Positions 61,709 through 64,000 of a stretch of DNA of 64,000 nt are shown here, piece by piece. Each line of letters starts with the position of its first letter. Position 1 is the first letter of the stretch. A model generated the notes under the pieces. The model was not told the origin of the DNA. It did not search any database and was given only the letters and a program-made list of their open reading frames with translations. The translations under genes were made by a program, and so were the position numbers. The stretch comes from Serinus canaria (Eukaryota > Chordata > Aves > Passeriformes > Fringillidae): assembly GCF_022539315.1 (NCBI RefSeq), contig NC_066323.1, forward strand, positions 12,575,219-12,639,218, given 5' to 3'.

Positions 61709-62308
61709 TTAGATTAGAACTGTCATCAAGACTCTTTCCTCTGGGGGAAAACAGAAATATTTGGAAAATAATTCAGTCCATACAGGGCAAATCACAAAAC
61801 ACAAGGTGAAGGTATGTGAAAAGTCTCCATGGAGCAGAGGAGCTGCCACAGACCCCTGGAGTCCTGACTTCACATCTTTTGCAGAAGGAACATCCACATA
61901 GGCCATATTTTTCAGTGTGCCAAAAAGGTAATGCAGAGAAGAGAAAAGAAAGGGTCTGAAGATCATGACTGCCATGGAGATGAACAAGTGCCCACTACTT
62001 TTTCTGATACCAGAAGTGTGGGGATTAAATGAAGGCAACATGCACAGCCCAGGAGGGACCACAATGGTTCTACACAGTGAGAGCCTGCATGCTGTGATTA
62101 TTGATCCTTTATGGGGCTCAACAGGAGGCAACTGGAAAAGTTCATGGAAGAGAAATCCAGCAAGGTCTGCTAGTGGGGAGCCTCTAAGCTGCAAATTTTT
62201 GGAGGCTGGCAAAGTTTTGTGGCTAAGTATCACTGAACGTTTGTTCGGTGGTTGTATCAATTCCCAGGCATCCCTGTGGTCACTGTTAAGGCCAGCAGGG
62301 TTGAACAC
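61709..62308 (-). other. 199-codon open reading frame, probably not a gene
   Basis: This is the longest open frame in the window. It begins MFNPAGLNSDHRD and ends RVLMTVLI, with hydrophobic stretches (for example MAVMIFRPFLFSSLHYLF) that might be read as membrane segments but are common in AT-rich antisense sequence. It lies antisense to an old CR1 3'-UTR-like relic at 62115-62215, which alone can yield long accidental frames. A plus-strand frame of 120 codons (61965-62327) overlaps it. No domain family, splice context or promoter is recognised. An exapted gene is possible but unlikely. Confidence 0.2.
62115..62215 (+). mobile_element. Old CR1-type LINE 3'-UTR relic
   Basis: GGAAAAGTTCATGGAAGAGA, AATCCAGCAAGG, CTGCTAGTGG, and GAGCCTCTAAGCTGCAAATT followed by TTTGGAGGCTGG follow the order of the amniote CR1 3'-UTR block ('AAGTTCATGGAAGAGAAATCCATCAAGGGCTATTA...CTGAGCTGCAAATTGTTGGAGGCTGGGAG'). 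It is diverged and its limits are uncertain. The flanking 61950-62110 and 62216-62340 may belong to the same relic. Confidence 0.6.
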
Positions 62309-62339
62309 ATCTTGCAGAAGCTGGTAAGACCTATTTTGT

Positions 62340-64000
62340 AACAGTCAGTACCTCAGTTGCCTTCACTTGGTGGAGGGAATCTGTGTCTCTGTTCCCAAAG
62401 TGTGGTTATGGGGTCTCTGTGGGGTCTCCTGGGCCTGCTGTGGCAGCCAATCTGCACCTATGCAATAGCATTTGTTAGAATGAAGTTTCTAATACGGCAT
62501 TAAAGTGCATTTGAAATGAATGAGCTGATAGAAATGCTATCCCAATGATCACATTTCAGTTCAGCAAGACTGGATTTCTTTTCATTTGAGGGAGCTCTGA
62601 TCTAATTTTGTGTCCTCCCACCAGATTTTTATTTCTCCTAGTTGGCAGTGTACTGGGCTACATTCTGGTAAAACACACAAATATTTTCTAACTGCAAACC
62701 ATCGTGTTTCAGTGCTCTCAGCTTTTCAGATTGTTATCTGCAACTGTTATTATTGCTATGCTATTGTAACCACCACTTTTTTCCAGATTGAATGTTCTGC
62801 TATTGAACTCTGATCCCGTGGATAGATTGTGAGCAGCACCTTTAGGAGGATGGCAGATGTCTGCTAAACTATGGCCATAAAATGAGCATTGTTGCTTTGT
62901 ATACAGTGACAGGTGAAAAAAAGAAACTAAGCTCTGCTTTTTTATTAATGGATGAATGATGTGAATTAAAATATTTAACCATTTTAAAGCATGCAGTGTG
63001 GATTGAATTTCTAATAACTTTTTTAATTGGAGGTTGAATTCAAGTCCAAATAGGCAGATCTTAATAACCATATAAACCAGTAATCACACCACTAGGCAGA
63101 TCTTGAAGTGTCTTCAATAATTAATCTGGGCAGATATCCTTAAATAATTCAGTGATTTTTAATTAAAGAAAAGAGGGTATTTCGTTGATTTTTTTAGTCT
63201 GGGGAATATTTATCAACATGATTCCATGCCTTTCCTTTTTTCTAATATTTTTTCTTTCCCTGCTTGGTATTTTACGACTCTTGGATTCTTTCTTAGTTAA
63301 ATATTTTTCTAAGAGCAGAGACTTTGATTTGTAAATGTGAATGTGATCAATAAAAACTTATGCCTTCAAAGTGTCCTTATTTATATTTAAATCCTCCCTC
63401 TCACCTGCTGTTTGTTGCTTTTTAGTTATGTCACCAATCCCAGTGGAGCTCAAAAAATTTAGCTGGTCCTCTCTAAACTCCCAGACATGTTCTTTTCCCA
63501 TGTACTCTTCCGTCCCTGCAGCTTCTGATGTAAAACAGATTTAACTTTGTGTAGAGCAGAGGTCAACATGAAAGCCTAAAACAAAACAAAAAAAAAAGCT
63601 GGCATTCAACTTTTAGCTCTGGTTCTTATTATAACTCAAAGCTCTATTTTAGTAATTTAAAAATGGTAGTATTGTTCTACATCCATAACCTACCTTTCAC
63701 CGAGTTTCCTAATGACTGCGATGCCCAGTTTAGATAAACTTCTAGACTGGCTGATGAGCACTTGGAAGAACTGCAGGCAGTTGTGCCTCAGTGGTGAAAT
63801 GGACAGTTATTTTGCAAAATTATCTCTGTAAGTTTTATACTTACTTTCCTTTAGATTACAGCCAAGAGCAAAGCTTTGAACTCATTTTTCCTATTCCTAA
63901 GCAGTTATTTGGAAAATCATGACTTTGGTGAACCTTGGTACGGGTAGTGGGAGCAGTGGCTGCACAAGATGCCTTCAGTGACACATTTCCTGAACATTTA
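62340..64000. other. Non-coding DNA, no gene recognised
   Basis: AT-rich sequence. AATAAA occurs near 63348, after TTGTAAATGTGAATGTGATC, and an A/C-rich patch lies near 63580. A donor-like AAGCTG followed by GTAAGACC sits at 62321-62322. No open frame or repeat is recognised. Confidence 0.6.

Noticed and set aside
1..64000. CRISPR arrays, tRNA, rRNA, snRNA, retroviral LTR or virus-like genes
   Set aside because: No regularly spaced repeats, tRNA box A/B pairs with cloverleaf arms, snRNA starts, paired long terminal repeats, or gag/pol/env-like frames were found by reading.

Overview
The window looks like a stretch of bird nuclear chromosome. The strongest evidence is a degenerate CR1 LINE reverse-transcriptase fragment at about 54.8-55.65 kb and the reverse complement of a CR1 3' end at 45.45 kb. 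The second has the octamer-type tail and the sequence around 'GGTTAGAAAGAACCTTAAA' that is typical of avian CR1 copies. Recognisable repeats are few, introns or intergenic DNA dominate, and base composition is AT-rich with CpG depletion, all of which fits a bird (an inference; other sauropsids are not excluded). There are no operons, ribosomal RNA, tRNA, CRISPR or prokaryotic features.

I recognise no protein-coding gene in the 64 kb. Nearly all open frames are under about 150 codons, overlap in several frames and show no family signature, as expected by chance. The window is best read as a gene desert or the interior of very large introns. Layout: 0.07-0.30 kb holds a concentric palindrome that looks like a fossil DNA transposon; 0.3-18 kb is plain non-coding DNA; 18.14-18.25 kb is a C/A-only low-complexity tract; 18.41-18.72 kb is a sharp CpG island, the best promoter candidate in the window; 18.7-36.4 kb is non-coding with ancient repeat relics; 36.46-37.78 kb holds two exon-like segments; 43.03-43.14 kb holds a third, with high GC3; 45.45 kb is a CR1 3' end and 45.73 kb a possible minus-strand microexon; 47.0-47.5 kb is a homeodomain/POU-motif-rich stretch resembling developmental enhancers; 48.52 kb is a TATA box followed by a strong splice donor; 54.8-55.65 kb is the dead CR1 reverse transcriptase; 60.0 kb is a perfect hairpin loaded with GATA motifs; 61.7-62.3 kb is the longest open frame (199 codons), antisense to an old CR1 3'-UTR-like relic.

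No conservation, transcript or database data were available. Exon and enhancer calls therefore rest on splice-site and motif appearance only and have low confidence. The repeat calls rest on remembered consensus features of CR1, MIR and L3-like families.
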